A stretch of 64,000 nt of DNA. Source: JBMYZL01 sp049610385 (GTDB taxonomy: Bacteria; Bacteroidota; Bacteroidia; Flavobacteriales_D; Sanyastnellaceae). The first letter of the stretch is position 1. Each line of letters starts with the position of its first letter. Below, piece after piece: positions 54,702 to 62,924 of this stretch. The notes below the pieces were generated by a model, which worked only from the letters and a program-made list of their open reading frames with translations, did no database searches and was not told the origin of the DNA. The translations under genes and the position numbers were made by a program. The stretch is taken from NCBI GenBank assembly GCA_049610385.1, contig JBMYZL010000006.1, positions 66,504-130,503 on the forward strand. The letters are read 5' to 3'.

Positions 54702-54720
54702 GGCGGACCTATTCAGGCGT

Positions 54721-57141
54721 TCAAACCAAGGACGGAAAACGTTCAGGCTCCGATTCCGACATCATCTCATACACCGCTTCGACGATGTCCTCCCGACTCG
54801 GTTTGCTGAAATAATCCCCGTCTGAACCATAAGGCGGTAAATGTGACTGCGCTGTCAAAGTTTTCGGCTGGCAGTCCAAATGACGGTAACCGTTTTGGCG
54901 TGAAACAATGGCATCCAACAGATATGCTGAGGCGCCTCCGGGCACATCTTCATCCACAATCAACAACCTGTTGGTGCGAGCAACAGAAGCCACACAAATG
55001 CCTGTCCTGTCGAAGGGCAGCAAGGTTTGGGCATCAATCAACTCTACGGAAATGCCAAATTGAGCCTGCAGGAACGCAGCAGCTTGCTCTGCAATGTTGC
55101 ATGTAGAGCCATAGGACACAACCGTAACATCCGTCCCTGAGCGAACCACCTCGCAGATGCCCAATGGAACCTTGAAATCACCCAAGTTCTTGGGCATTTT
55201 TTCTTTCGACCGGTAGCCATTCAAGCACTCCACGACCAACGCAGGCTCTTCAGCAGACAACAAGGTGTTGTACATCCCGGCGGCTTTCGTCATGTTTCGT
55301 GGCACACAAACATACATCCCTCGAAGACTGTGAATCACCGCTCCCATTGGGGAACCACTGTGCCAAATGCCCTCAAGCCGATGCCCACGTGTACGAACGA
55401 TGACCGGTGCTTTTTGCCCACCTGCCGTTCTGTATCGAACCGTGGCAGCATCATCACGCAGGATTTGCAGGCAATAATAGAGGTAGTCCAAATATTGTAT
55501 TTCTGCAATCGGGCGGAACCCACGCATGGAGAGGCCGATGCCTTGGCCCGCAATGGTCGCCTCTCGAATGCCTGTATCTGAAACGCGACTGGGACCGAAC
55601 TCCGCCTGCATGCCCTCCATCACTTGGTTAACCCCTCCGATTTTGCCGGTGTCCTCCCCGAAAGTGATCACTTTTGGGTTGCGCTTGAAGATTTCACGGA
55701 AATTCTGCTGTAAAATTACCCGCCCATCCACCATTTCTGGCTCTTCCGGGTATTCGACCGAAACGGCTTCAATGGCCAACGCACTGTCAGCATGCTGACT
55801 GTAGAGATGATCGGAGTACCGTTGTCGATTGACCTCTTGTTGTGCCTCCAGCCATTGCAACAGAGCCTTTCGAGCTGAAGGGACAGGCTTCAGTGTAGCC
55901 GTCAGCATGAGGGCCTCTCTTGCGATCTTGTGAATTTCTGCACGACCCGGATCTATGGATTGAATCAGCGATTGATGCAAATCCGACACCGGATCACCCA
56001 ACTGATTGAGCAAAATGCCTGCCGCATCGCGCTCTGCTTCAATCGGGGCACGAAAGGCGGTCCAAGCGGCCTTTTGATCAGCCCGAACGGATTTTTTGCT
56101 GTTTTTTCGGATTGCCTCAAGTTCATCCGCTGTCGCAGCCCCTTCGAGGGCAATGAATTTGGCAAACTGACTCAAGCAGTCATATTCCTGCGCCCAGGCC
56201 ATTCGCTCAGGCGATTTGTATCGTTCATGTGATCCTGAAGTGGAGTGTCCTTGGGGTTGGGTCATTTCTTCCACATGCACCAAAACTGGCACATGTTCTT
56301 CACGACATCGCCGAGTGGCTTCATCATAAGTAGCAACAAGGGCAGGATAATCCCAACCTTTCACCTGAAAAATGAGCATCCCGTTGCTGCCATCACTAAT
56401 TTCAAATCCCCTGAGGGCGTCTGAAATGCTCGCCTTCGTGGTTTGGTATTCTTTGGGTACGGATATGCCATAACCATCGTCCCACACATTCATCAACAAG
56501 GGAACTTGAAGGACACAAGCAGCATTCATGGTCTCCCAAAAAGGACCTTCTGAGGTGCTGGCGTCTCCAATGGTGCCAATGGCAATTTCTTGCCCATCGG
56601 TGGTATACCCCGTGGCCAACTGAGCCGCTTCAGGCATCGCCTTATACAGTTTTGATGCTTGTGCCAGACCCAGCAATCGCGGCATTTGCCCGCCTGTTGG
56701 AGAAATGTCCGCCGAACTGTTAACTTGATCCAAATGGCTCAACCAACGGCCATCCTCATCCAGAAACCGGGTGGCAAAATGCCCCCCCATTTGCCGACCG
56801 CCACTGGTGGGTTCATGCTGCAAATCCGTATCGGCATACAAAGCCGCGAAATACTGCCTCACATTCAGAAGCCCCAAGGCCATCATCAAGGTTTGATCCC
56901 GATAATAACCACTCCTCCAATCACCTGGCTTCAGGAATTTCGCAAGCGCGAGTTGAGCCAATTCCTTGCCATCCCCAAAAATGCCAAATTTGGCCTTGCC
57001 ACCCAAGACTTCCTTCCTTCCCAAAAGTGAAGCCTCTCGACTGATGCAGCCCAAGCGGAAATCCTCAAGAATCAACGACCGGAAATCACCTTCCTGGATG
57101 GACTTGGTCGGCGCTGTTGATGGATTGTGGGCTTCATTCAT
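54721..57141 (-). CDS. Fused alpha-beta E1 component of branched-chain 2-oxoacid dehydrogenase
   Basis: An 806-residue fusion of the E1 alpha half (ThDP-binding block GDASTSEGPFWETMNAA) and E1 beta half (FGEDTGKIGGVNQVMEG, RGHRLEGIWHSGSPMG). The family decarboxylates branched-chain 2-oxoacids and feeds acyl groups to a lipoyl E2; the single-chain form is common in Bacteroidota. The E3 gene lpdA lies 2.7 kb away; no E2 gene is in the window. A TATTTTCG box ends 4 bases before the ATG. The S4 gene follows. Confidence 0.93.
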   Translation of the reverse strand: MNEAHNPSTAPTKSIQEGDFRSLILEDFRLGCISREASLLGRKEVLGGKAKFGIFGDGKELAQLALAKFLKPGDWRSGYYRDQTLMMALGLLNVRQYFAALYADTDLQHEPTSGGRQMGGHFATRFLDEDGRWLSHLDQVNSSADISPTGGQMPRLLGLAQASKLYKAMPEAAQLATGYTTDGQEIAIGTIGDASTSEGPFWETMNAACVLQVPLLMNVWDDGYGISVPKEYQTTKASISDALRGFEISDGSNGMLIFQVKGWDYPALVATYDEATRRCREEHVPVLVHVEEMTQPQGHSTSGSHERYKSPERMAWAQEYDCLSQFAKFIALEGAATADELEAIRKNSKKSVRADQKAAWTAFRAPIEAERDAAGILLNQLGDPVSDLHQSLIQSIDPGRAEIHKIAREALMLTATLKPVPSARKALLQWLEAQQEVNRQRYSDHLYSQHADSALAIEAVSVEYPEEPEMVDGRVILQQNFREIFKRNPKVITFGEDTGKIGGVNQVMEGMQAEFGPSRVSDTGIREATIAGQGIGLSMRGFRPIAEIQYLDYLYYCLQILRDDAATVRYRTAGGQKAPVIVRTRGHRLEGIWHSGSPMGAVIHSLRGMYVCVPRNMTKAAGMYNTLLSAEEPALVVECLNGYRSKEKMPKNLGDFKVPLGICEVVRSGTDVTVVSYGSTCNIAEQAAAFLQAQFGISVELIDAQTLLPFDRTGICVASVARTNRLLIVDEDVPGGASAYLLDAIVSRQNGYRHLDCQPKTLTAQSHLPPYGSDGDYFSKPSREDIVEAVYEMMSESEPERFPSLV

Positions 57142-57145
57142 GAGG

Positions 57146-57153
57146 CGAAAATA
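57146..57153 (-). promoter_or_regulatory. -7 type box TATTTTCG for the E1 gene, 4 bases before ATG
   Basis: On the minus strand TATTTTCG, then CCTC, then ATG at 57141. The octamer is identical to that before the LolC/E-like gene, with identical spacing. Confidence 0.43.
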
Positions 57154-57186
57154 GGCATTCTCCTGCCGAATGTGTCGGGAACAGGG

Positions 57187-58113
57187 CTATCCGCGAGCCA
57201 CCGAGGCATAGGCTTTCGCAATGGAAGCACCCACCTCAGCATTTCCCTTCACCAGCGCTCGGTTCGCGGCCAGGGACTTTCCATCCGTGTGCCTCTGAAT
57301 GAAATCCAACAAAAACGGGGTCATGGCTTTGCCCGAAATGCCTGAACGTCCCGCAGCTTTGATTCCAGCTTGTGTGGCTCGTTCAATTTCGTCTGCATTT
57401 GCCGCCCCTGACGAAGAAATGGGATTCGCAATCAGAAAACCGCCTTGCAACCCGAGGCCCCATTGTGCGAGCATGGCGCGCGCGATCCGATTCGGGTCAC
57501 GGGTGGAATGCACCAAAGAAATTCCTGAATGCTCCGTGAAAAAAGCCGGGAATTCATCGGTGCCCCAACCAATCACAGGAACACCTGCAGTCTCGAGCGC
57601 CTCAAGGGTTTTCGGTAAATCCAAAATCGACTTGGCCCCCGCGCTCACCACCGCGACCTGGGACTGGGCCAATTCTGGAATGTCCGCAGAAATGTCCCAA
57701 GTTTCTCCCACCCCGCGATGAACCCCACCGATTCCACCTGTAGCAAACACCCGGATTCCAGCCAAATGTGCACCAATCAACGTACCACTGACTGTCGTCG
57801 CCCCCAGTTCTCCTCCAGCCAAGGCCATGCCCATATCCCGCCGACTGACCTTCAACACGCCCTCCTCTGTGGCCAATCGCTGTAGCAATTGGTCATCACA
57901 TCCAACCTGGATTTTTCCTTCCGCGACGGCAATGATGGCAGGAACCACTCCTTGACTGCGGATGATCTGGTCCAAAGCTTGTGCGGTCTCCAAATTTTCA
58001 GGATGAGGCATCCCATGCGCGATGATGGTGGATTCCAAAGCAACAACAGGAAGACCTGTCGCCAATGCTTGCGCCACCTCGGGATGAATGTTCAAATGAT
58101 TCTGCATCATCAT
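57187..58113 (-). CDS. psuG: Pseudouridine-5'-phosphate glycosidase
   Basis: A 308-residue enzyme cleaving pseudouridine 5'-phosphate to uracil and ribose 5-phosphate. Family blocks: [19 protein letters not shown], the active-site lysine region [26 protein letters not shown] and [12 protein letters not shown]. The kinase partner PsuK, often adjacent or fused, is not in the window. The ATG (first of three in a row) overlaps the obgE stop by 4 bases, so nucleobase salvage is translated with a ribosome-assembly GTPase. Confidence 0.95.
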   Translation of the reverse strand: MMMQNHLNIHPEVAQALATGLPVVALESTIIAHGMPHPENLETAQALDQIIRSQGVVPAIIAVAEGKIQVGCDDQLLQRLATEEGVLKVSRRDMGMALAGGELGATTVSGTLIGAHLAGIRVFATGGIGGVHRGVGETWDISADIPELAQSQVAVVSAGAKSILDLPKTLEALETAGVPVIGWGTDEFPAFFTEHSGISLVHSTRDPNRIARAMLAQWGLGLQGGFLIANPISSSGAANADEIERATQAGIKAAGRSGISGKAMTPFLLDFIQRHTDGKSLAANRALVKGNAEVGASIAKAYASVARG

Positions 58114-59111
58114 ACAGGGCGGTCAATGGCCTCCATAATTCGGTCTTTCAAAGGCATCAAGCCCATTTGAGCTACGCTTGAAAAATAAATGGGGCGCAGC
58201 CCTTCCTGGGCCAATTCATCTGAAATTTCAGACTGCAATTCGTCATCGAGGAGGTCACATTTGGACACCGCCAAAATCCTTTCCTTCGTCAACAACTCGG
58301 GGTTGTACTTCTCCAATTCACCCAACAAAGTTCGGTATTCAGCCGCAATGTCATCGCTGTCAGCAGGCACCAGAAACAACAGAACTGGATTTCTTTCGAT
58401 GTGCCTCAAAAACCGCAATCCCAATCCTTTGCCCTCTGCCGCTCCCTCAATGATCCCCGGGATATCTGCCATCACAAATGAACGCTCGTCACGGTGGGAC
58501 ACCATGCCGAGGTTGGGCCGAAGAGTGGTAAATGGATAGTCGGCAATTTCGGGTTTGGCAGCACTCACCACACTCAACAAAGTGGATTTGCCTGCATTTG
58601 GGAAGCCCACAAGCCCGACATCCGCAAGCAATTTCAATTCCAATATCTTCCATTGCTCCAACCCCTCTTCTCCTGGCTGCGCATAACGAGGTGTTTGGCG
58701 CGTAGCCGATTTGAAATGATCATTCCCCAATCCCCCTCGCCCCCCTGGAGTGACGATGCACTCCTGGCCATCTTCTGTGATTTCCACCTGAACTTCCCCA
58801 GTCTCCGCATCCTTGACCACCGTTCCCAATGGAACCTCCAAGAGTTCATCCGCCCCATTGGCACCATGTTTCAGGTTGCCCGAACCCGATTCGCCCGGTT
58901 TTGCAATCACATGTTTTCGGTACTTCAAATGAAGTAAGGTCCAGAAATTTCGATTGCCCCGGACAATCACATGGCCTCCTCGGCCTCCATCTCCGCCATC
59001 TGGACCACCCTTGGCCGTGATTTTGCTTCTGTGCAGATGGGTCGACCCGGGTCCCCCTCTGCCAGAACGACAACAGACTTTGACGTAGTCAACAAAATTC
59101 TCGCTGGCCAA
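58110..59111 (-). CDS. obgE: Obg family GTPase
   Basis: A 333-residue GTPase of large-subunit assembly and stress signalling. The glycine-rich Obg fold is N-terminal ([31 protein letters not shown]), followed by the G domain: GFPNAGKST (G1), the DxPG motif in [11 protein letters not shown], and SKCD (G4). The start is a TTG, 6 bases after the adk stop, with no in-frame ATG nearby that fits, so a rare start codon is likely. No C-terminal extension beyond the G domain is present. The adk-obgE order is common in the group. Confidence 0.96.
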   Translation of the reverse strand: MASENFVDYVKVCCRSGRGGPGSTHLHRSKITAKGGPDGGDGGRGGHVIVRGNRNFWTLLHLKYRKHVIAKPGESGSGNLKHGANGADELLEVPLGTVVKDAETGEVQVEITEDGQECIVTPGGRGGLGNDHFKSATRQTPRYAQPGEEGLEQWKILELKLLADVGLVGFPNAGKSTLLSVVSAAKPEIADYPFTTLRPNLGMVSHRDERSFVMADIPGIIEGAAEGKGLGLRFLRHIERNPVLLFLVPADSDDIAAEYRTLLGELEKYNPELLTKERILAVSKCDLLDDELQSEISDELAQEGLRPIYFSSVAQMGLMPLKDRIMEAIDRPV

Positions 59112-59116
59112 AGGAA

Positions 59117-59698
59117 TCAGTCTTGGTGATACGCCAAAGCGGCTGTCCGAAGTCGCTCGGCAATTTCATCAATGCCCCCCAATCCATCTACGCCGATGAA
59201 TTTGCTTGTCTCAGCGTAGTGGCTCGCCACGGGTGCAGTCTCGGCATTGTAGACGTCAATGCGCTTTTGAATGACATCCGGATCTGCATCATCAGGCCTT
59301 CCTGAGGTTTCGGCTCGCTTCAGCAAACGCGCGCGCAACTCATCTTCAGGAACTTCAAGGGCCAACATGCAAGAAATCTCTGTGGATTTCGATTCCAAAA
59401 ATGCATCCAAGGCCGCCGCTTGAGCAGTTGTGCGAGGAAAGCCATCGAAAATAAAACCTTTCGCATCCGGATGGCGATTGACTTCAGATTCGAGCATCTG
59501 GATGGTGACTTCGTCAGGGACAAGATGGCCTTGATCCATGTATGATTTGGCCAGCTGGCCCAGTTCTGTCTCACCTTTGATATTGGCCCTGAAGATGTCT
59601 CCAGTGCTCAGGTGGACCAAACCAAAGGTCTCCACCAAAAACGTACTCTGCGTTCCTTTTCCAGCTCCCGGAGGGCCAAACAACACCAAATTCAGCAT
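59117..59698 (-). CDS. adk: Adenylate kinase (short form)
   Basis: A 193-residue enzyme equilibrating ATP, ADP and AMP. P-loop [13 protein letters not shown]-site blocks [33 protein letters not shown] at the C-terminus. The LID region is short ([20 protein letters not shown]) and lacks zinc cysteines, as in the AK1-like short enzymes of Bacteroidota. It is divergent from lpdA across a 110-base gap. A perfect TATCTTTG box lies 23 bases before the ATG. Confidence 0.96.
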   Translation of the reverse strand: MLNLVLFGPPGAGKGTQSTFLVETFGLVHLSTGDIFRANIKGETELGQLAKSYMDQGHLVPDEVTIQMLESEVNRHPDAKGFIFDGFPRTTAQAAALDAFLESKSTEISCMLALEVPEDELRARLLKRAETSGRPDDADPDVIQKRIDVYNAETAPVASHYAETSKFIGVDGLGGIDEIAERLRTAALAYHQD

Positions 59699-59721
59699 TT
59701 CTTATGGATTGCGAAAGCAGA

Positions 59722-59729
59722 CAAAGATA
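59722..59729 (-). promoter_or_regulatory. -7 type box TATCTTTG for adk
   Basis: An exact TAnnTTTG match on the minus strand, 23 bases before the adk ATG, within the adk-lpdA divergent gap. Confidence 0.48.
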
Positions 59730-59744
59730 CCACTTGCAAGTGGA

Positions 59745-59777
59745 TTGACTTGTTCATGCAGGGGCTTCGTACATTTG
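59745..59777 (+). promoter_or_regulatory. Bacteroidota promoter for lpdA: TTG (-33), TACATTTG (-7)
   Basis: TACATTTG at 59770-59777 matches the consensus exactly. TTG at 59750-59752 is 17 bases upstream of it, with a second TTG at 59745. The ATG is 31 bases downstream, giving a normal leader. This is the most complete promoter seen in the window. Confidence 0.6.
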
Positions 59778-59808
59778 CCGCCTCGAAGACAAATCGAATC
59801 GATTCACC

Positions 59809-61197
59809 ATGAAGTATGATGTTGTGATTTTGGGCAGTGGGCCCGGAGGATATGTGACCGCAATCCGCGCCAGCCAGCTGGGCTTAAAAACCGCGGTTGT
59901 GGAACGGGAATCATTGGGCGGCATTTGTTTGAATTGGGGCTGCATCCCGACAAAAGCCTTGTTGAAAAGTGCAAATGTTTTTGAATACATCGATCATGCA
60001 GCTGATTACGGCATTCAAGTTCAAGCGCCTGAAGCTGATTTCGGCGGGATGATTTCACGAAGTCGTGGCGTCGCCGATGGCATGTCCAAAGGCGTGCAAT
60101 TCTTGATGAAAAAAAACAACATCGATGTGATCTATGGAGAAGGCAAACTCTTGCCAGGTAAGCAAATCCAGGTGACCGCAGCAGATGGCCAACAATCCAC
60201 AATCCAAGGAGACCATCTCATTGTGGCCACAGGAGCGCGCAGTCGCCATCTGCCAGCCATGCCCCAAGATGGCGAGAAAATCATCGGATATCGGGAGGCC
60301 ATGACCCTGAAGAATCAACCCAAAAAATTGGTAGTTGTGGGGTCCGGCGCAATCGGCGTAGAGTTTGCATACTTCTACAATGCCATCGGTACCGAAGTCA
60401 CGGTGGTGGAGTACTTGGATCGCATCGTACCTGTTGAGGACGCTGAAGTTTCCAAGCAATTGGAGCGCTCATTTAAAAAAGCAGGCATCAAAATCATGAC
60501 CTCTGCTGAGGTGACTGCTGTCGACACATCTGGGGACCAAAACACAGTCACCGTAAAGACGAAAAAGGGTGAACAAACCTTGACTTGTGATGTGGTTCTA
60601 TCGGCCGCTGGTGTGGTGTCAAACATCGAGAACATCGGGTTGGAGGATGTTGGCATTGTCACTGACAAGGGCAAAATCCTGGTCAACGATTACTACGAAA
60701 CGAACATCCCGGGTTATTACGCCATTGGAGATTGTGTTCCAGGTCCAGCCTTGGCGCATGTGGCGTCAGCGGAAGGCATCACATGTGTTGAAAAAATTGC
60801 TGGTCACAAACCTGAACCCATTGATTATGGAAACATTCCGGGATGCACATATTGCTTTCCAGAAGTGGCGAGTGTCGGGATGACCGAACAAGCTGCAAAG
60901 GAGGCAGGACACAAAATCAAAGTGGGTAAATTCCCGTTTTCTGCTTCGGGCAAAGCCAGTGCCTCAGGTCACAAAGATGGATTCGTGAAATTGATTTTTG
61001 ACGCGAAATATGGGGAGTTGCTCGGTGGCCACATGATCGGTGCCAATGTCACAGAAATGATTGCTGAAATTGTTGCCTTGCGAAAGCTCGAAACCACAGG
61101 ACATGAATTGATCAAAACCATCCACCCACACCCCACTTTGAGTGAAGCTGTGATGGAAGCAGCTGCAGCCGCATATGATGAGGTGATTCACCTCTGA
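59809..61197 (+). CDS. lpdA: Dihydrolipoyl dehydrogenase (E3)
   Basis: A 462-residue FAD disulfide oxidoreductase reoxidising lipoamide in 2-oxoacid dehydrogenase complexes. FAD motif ILGSGPGGYVTAIRASQLG; redox disulfide C40/C45 in GGICLNWGCIPTKALL; NAD motif VVGSGAIGVEFA; C-terminal catalytic His-Glu in HPHPTLSEA. It can serve the branched-chain E1 encoded 2.7 kb away on the other strand as well as other complexes. A full promoter precedes it and a hairpin terminator follows. Confidence 0.97.
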   Translation: MKYDVVILGSGPGGYVTAIRASQLGLKTAVVERESLGGICLNWGCIPTKALLKSANVFEYIDHAADYGIQVQAPEADFGGMISRSRGVADGMSKGVQFLMKKNNIDVIYGEGKLLPGKQIQVTAADGQQSTIQGDHLIVATGARSRHLPAMPQDGEKIIGYREAMTLKNQPKKLVVVGSGAIGVEFAYFYNAIGTEVTVVEYLDRIVPVEDAEVSKQLERSFKKAGIKIMTSAEVTAVDTSGDQNTVTVKTKKGEQTLTCDVVLSAAGVVSNIENIGLEDVGIVTDKGKILVNDYYETNIPGYYAIGDCVPGPALAHVASAEGITCVEKIAGHKPEPIDYGNIPGCTYCFPEVASVGMTEQAAKEAGHKIKVGKFPFSASGKASASGHKDGFVKLIFDAKYGELLGGHMIGANVTEMIAEIVALRKLETTGHELIKTIHPHPTLSEAVMEAAAAAYDEVIHL

Positions 61198-61223
61198 TGC
61201 ATCGATGAAATTCAATTGTTGAG

Positions 61224-61260
61224 AAAAGGAGTTTGACTCGACGTCAAATTCCTTTTTCGT
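61224..61260 (+). terminator. Hairpin terminator after lpdA
   Basis: A 14-bp stem with one G-T pair (AAAAGGAGTTTGAC at 61224-61237, GTCAAATTCCTTTT at 61243-61256), 5-base loop, then TCGTTT. It lies 26 bases after the lpdA stop. Confidence 0.72.
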
Positions 61261-61292
61261 TTATTGTCCTTTCAATTCACATTTCCGTTCCC

Positions 61293-62720
61293 ATGAAATC
61301 CTTCTGGATCGCCCTCTGCCTCTGTCTGTTTTCAACACTGACCACGCTCATCGGAGCCCATGCCCAATCCTATGAAGCCATCGGAAATTTGAGCTTGGTC
61401 GGGGTCGAAAATCTGGCGACGTCATTTGGACTTCCCGAAGTCGTGTACACTCCAGTTCATGGCGTGGATGCCTACCGGATGACATATTCGATGCCCTTCC
61501 TGGGTGAAAACATTGATGTCAGCGGTGCAGTTTTCGAACCTCAGGGTTTGGCTGCCGATTGTGAAGCTCCAGTCGTGATTTACATGCATGGGACCGTGTT
61601 TGAACGCGATGATGTCCCTTCATTTTTAAATGGAGAAGGCCAAATTGGGTACCTCATTTCTGCCCTCGGATTCACCGTCTTGATGCCAGACTACGTCGGC
61701 TTGGGCATTGACGATCAACACTTGCATCCATACGTGCACGCCAGCAGTGAAGCGGCAGCTGGATTTGAGATGATTGAAGCCCTGTTTAACACCGAAAACC
61801 CAAGCCCTGCACCGCACGGACATGACGCATCCCAATTGTTTCTCTCGGGGTATTCACAAGGGGGCCACGCCGCCATGGCCTTGCACAGGGAATTGGAAAC
61901 AAATGGATCCGCTTATGGCATCATCGCAAGTGCCCCCCAATCGGGGCCCTACGACATCAGCGGCACGCAATTTCCCTGGATTTTTGACAACCCGAGTTAT
62001 TCCAATCCGTCTTATTTGGCTTACGTCGCTCTCGCCTGGCAGAGCATCTATGGCAATTTGTATGAAGACCTTGGCGACTGGTTTTTGGAGCCCTATGACA
62101 CCCTGTTGCCCGATTTGTTCGACGGCCAAACTTCCGGTGGCGAAATCAACGATGTTTTGCCGGTTTTGACCGAAGATTTTGCTCAACCTGGGCTCCTTGA
62201 TGTATTGTTAGATGCAGAAGGACCATTCATGGCAGCAGCATTGGACAATGATGTCTACGACTGGGCTCCGAATGCAACCACCCGTTTGTATTACTGTACT
62301 GAGGACGAACAGGTTTACTTTGAAAATGCGCTCGTTGCACAAACCTGGATGACAGGGCTCGGGGCGTCTAATGTGTCTGCCGTTGATTTGGGACCATACA
62401 ACCACGGAACGTGCGCTGGATTCGCCATTTTAGGAGCGGCGTTGTGGTTTCAAGATTTGGCGAGTTTTTGTACACCTGCCTCCACCGCATTTCAATCGCA
62501 GCCAAAACTTCAGATTCATCCCAATCCAGTCGCCGATGTTTTGCGAATAGGAGGTCTCTCCCCGGGCACAGAATGGTCAATCAGCAATGGGGCAGGTCAA
62601 CTCGTCGCCACCGGTCATCAAAATGCCATTTCAGTTCATGCATGGCCAGAAGGATTATACTTCATTTACGCAAAGTCAGGCGAAATCCTCCGGCCTCGGC
62701 CCTTTCTCGTTCAACATTGA
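61293..62720 (+). CDS. Secreted alpha/beta hydrolase with T9SS-type C-terminal domain
   Basis: A 475-residue exported protein with a signal peptide ending GAHAQ. The hydrolase domain has VVIYMHGTVFERDD (oxyanion side), the intact nucleophile elbow LFLSGYSQGGHAAM, and a probable histidine in YNHGTCAGF. The last ~70 residues look like a T9SS type A sorting domain (LQIHPNPVADVLRIGGLS, ending RPRPFLVQH). It is probably a cell-surface or secreted lipase/esterase; the substrate is unknown. ATG at 61293 is preferred over one at 61233 because it opens on the signal peptide and lies past the lpdA terminator. Confidence 0.87.
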   Translation: MKSFWIALCLCLFSTLTTLIGAHAQSYEAIGNLSLVGVENLATSFGLPEVVYTPVHGVDAYRMTYSMPFLGENIDVSGAVFEPQGLAADCEAPVVIYMHGTVFERDDVPSFLNGEGQIGYLISALGFTVLMPDYVGLGIDDQHLHPYVHASSEAAAGFEMIEALFNTENPSPAPHGHDASQLFLSGYSQGGHAAMALHRELETNGSAYGIIASAPQSGPYDISGTQFPWIFDNPSYSNPSYLAYVALAWQSIYGNLYEDLGDWFLEPYDTLLPDLFDGQTSGGEINDVLPVLTEDFAQPGLLDVLLDAEGPFMAAALDNDVYDWAPNATTRLYYCTEDEQVYFENALVAQTWMTGLGASNVSAVDLGPYNHGTCAGFAILGAALWFQDLASFCTPASTAFQSQPKLQIHPNPVADVLRIGGLSPGTEWSISNGAGQLVATGHQNAISVHAWPEGLYFIYAKSGEILRPRPFLVQH

Positions 62721-62924
62721 ACGGTTTCGAGAGTACAAGGATTTCATGACGTTAGTTTGATGTTGTCATTTGGACGGACCCCCATTCAATTCAGTGACAT
62801 TTTGGCCCCGTGCGGTTGAGTTTCCAGTTGGGGACAAGCTTGTGAAGTGCTGAAATTCAGACGAATTGTCCTATATTGTCCAACAGGATACCAAATCCTG
62901 AGTACAAACCAAAATCTATCCTCC
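62721..62924. other. Non-coding gap of about 200 bases
   Basis: No gene was found on either strand. The segment contains two TTGTCC direct repeats near 62867-62882 around TATA (TTGTCCTATATTGTCC). TATATTGT could be a weak -7 box for the next gene; no hairpin was evident. Confidence 0.4.
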
